From positions 1 to 38,330 of the forward strand of contig CAIYQA010000180.1 of assembly GCA_903928175.1 (NCBI GenBank): DNA of 38,330 nt. Reading direction: 5' to 3'. This DNA is from an uncultured Spartobacteria bacterium. GTDB taxonomy: Bacteria > Verrucomicrobiota > Verrucomicrobiia > Chthoniobacterales > Chthoniobacteraceae. The notes under the pieces were generated by a model. It did no database searches. It worked only from the letters and a program-made list of their open reading frames with translations, and had not been told where the DNA came from. Positions within the stretch are counted from its first letter, which is position 1; every line of letters begins with the position of its first letter. Position numbers and translations under genes: made by a program. This document shows positions 38,289 through 38,330 of this stretch, in pieces.

Positions 38289-38330
38289 TTCTCTAGCAAC
38301 AGGCGGTTAGGGCTGAAGGCCCGCACCATA

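Noticed and set aside
1-38330. CRISPR array
   Set aside because: Repeats in the window are either short tandem units without unique spacers or inverted arms; none has regular 25-40-base direct repeats with spacers of constant length.
1-38330. tRNA genes in the gaps
   Set aside because: No gap shows a cloverleaf with the GTTCRANYC T-loop; the gttcaac at about 8988 is part of a perfect hairpin.

Overview
The window is a G+C-rich chromosomal segment (around 60% by eye) of a Gram-negative bacterium, most likely a member of the Verrucomicrobiota or a close PVC-superphylum relative. The Gram-negative reading rests on an LptE-like lipoprotein, a BamD-like TPR protein and a YidC with a large periplasmic domain. 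The PVC reading rests on a GreA of over 600 residues with a long N-terminal extension (known in Chlamydiae), on the style of the intergenic repeats, and on many starts without a clear Shine-Dalgarno. Taxonomy is inference; there is no rRNA here.

Layout. 0-2.3 kb (minus): BamD-like TPR protein, LptE-like lipoprotein and a 38-aa lipoprotein ending in a good terminator. 2.4-5.6 kb (plus): tgt, a ribbon-helix-helix protein, an 850-bp repeat-bearing gap, fabD. 5.8-8.9 kb: SWIM-SNF2 helicase. 9.0-13.4 kb (minus): small SmpA-like membrane protein, SulP anion transporter, dGTPase, ExoD-like protein. 13.5-17.3 kb: large GreA convergent with an ABC-F protein. 17.7-22.4 kb (plus): a compact housekeeping run of yqeY, ispD, M16 peptidase, tlyA, nadK and an EIIA-type PTS protein, several overlapping or nearly so. 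22.4-29.0 kb (minus): fused CobA-HemD, a lid-less Hsp70, a J-like/TerB-like/FGE-fold protein, then an ankyrin-L,D-transpeptidase fusion. 29.2-32.9 kb (plus): livHMGF. 33.0-34.3 kb: a BglII/BstYI-type restriction gene overlapping an MT-A70 methylase, lower in G+C and probably acquired. 34.4-38.3 kb: rpmH-rnpA-yidD-yidC-khpB-thiM, the classical origin-side cluster but without dnaA.

Two things stand out. First, nearly every longer gap is filled by inverted repeats built from short reiterated motifs (ctcaggaa, cctggttt, acaggatt, gttcccaa-type hairpins). Some are nested palindromes of about 130-350 bp, sitting in divergent promoter regions, between livH and livM, on the tlyA start codon and over the thiM stop codon. 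Second, the 22.4-27.5 kb block joins a truncated Hsp70 to a partner carrying a J-like domain without HPD and an FGE fold without its catalytic cysteines, followed by a membrane-anchored ankyrin-L,D-transpeptidase. This block is the best candidate for an undescribed system.
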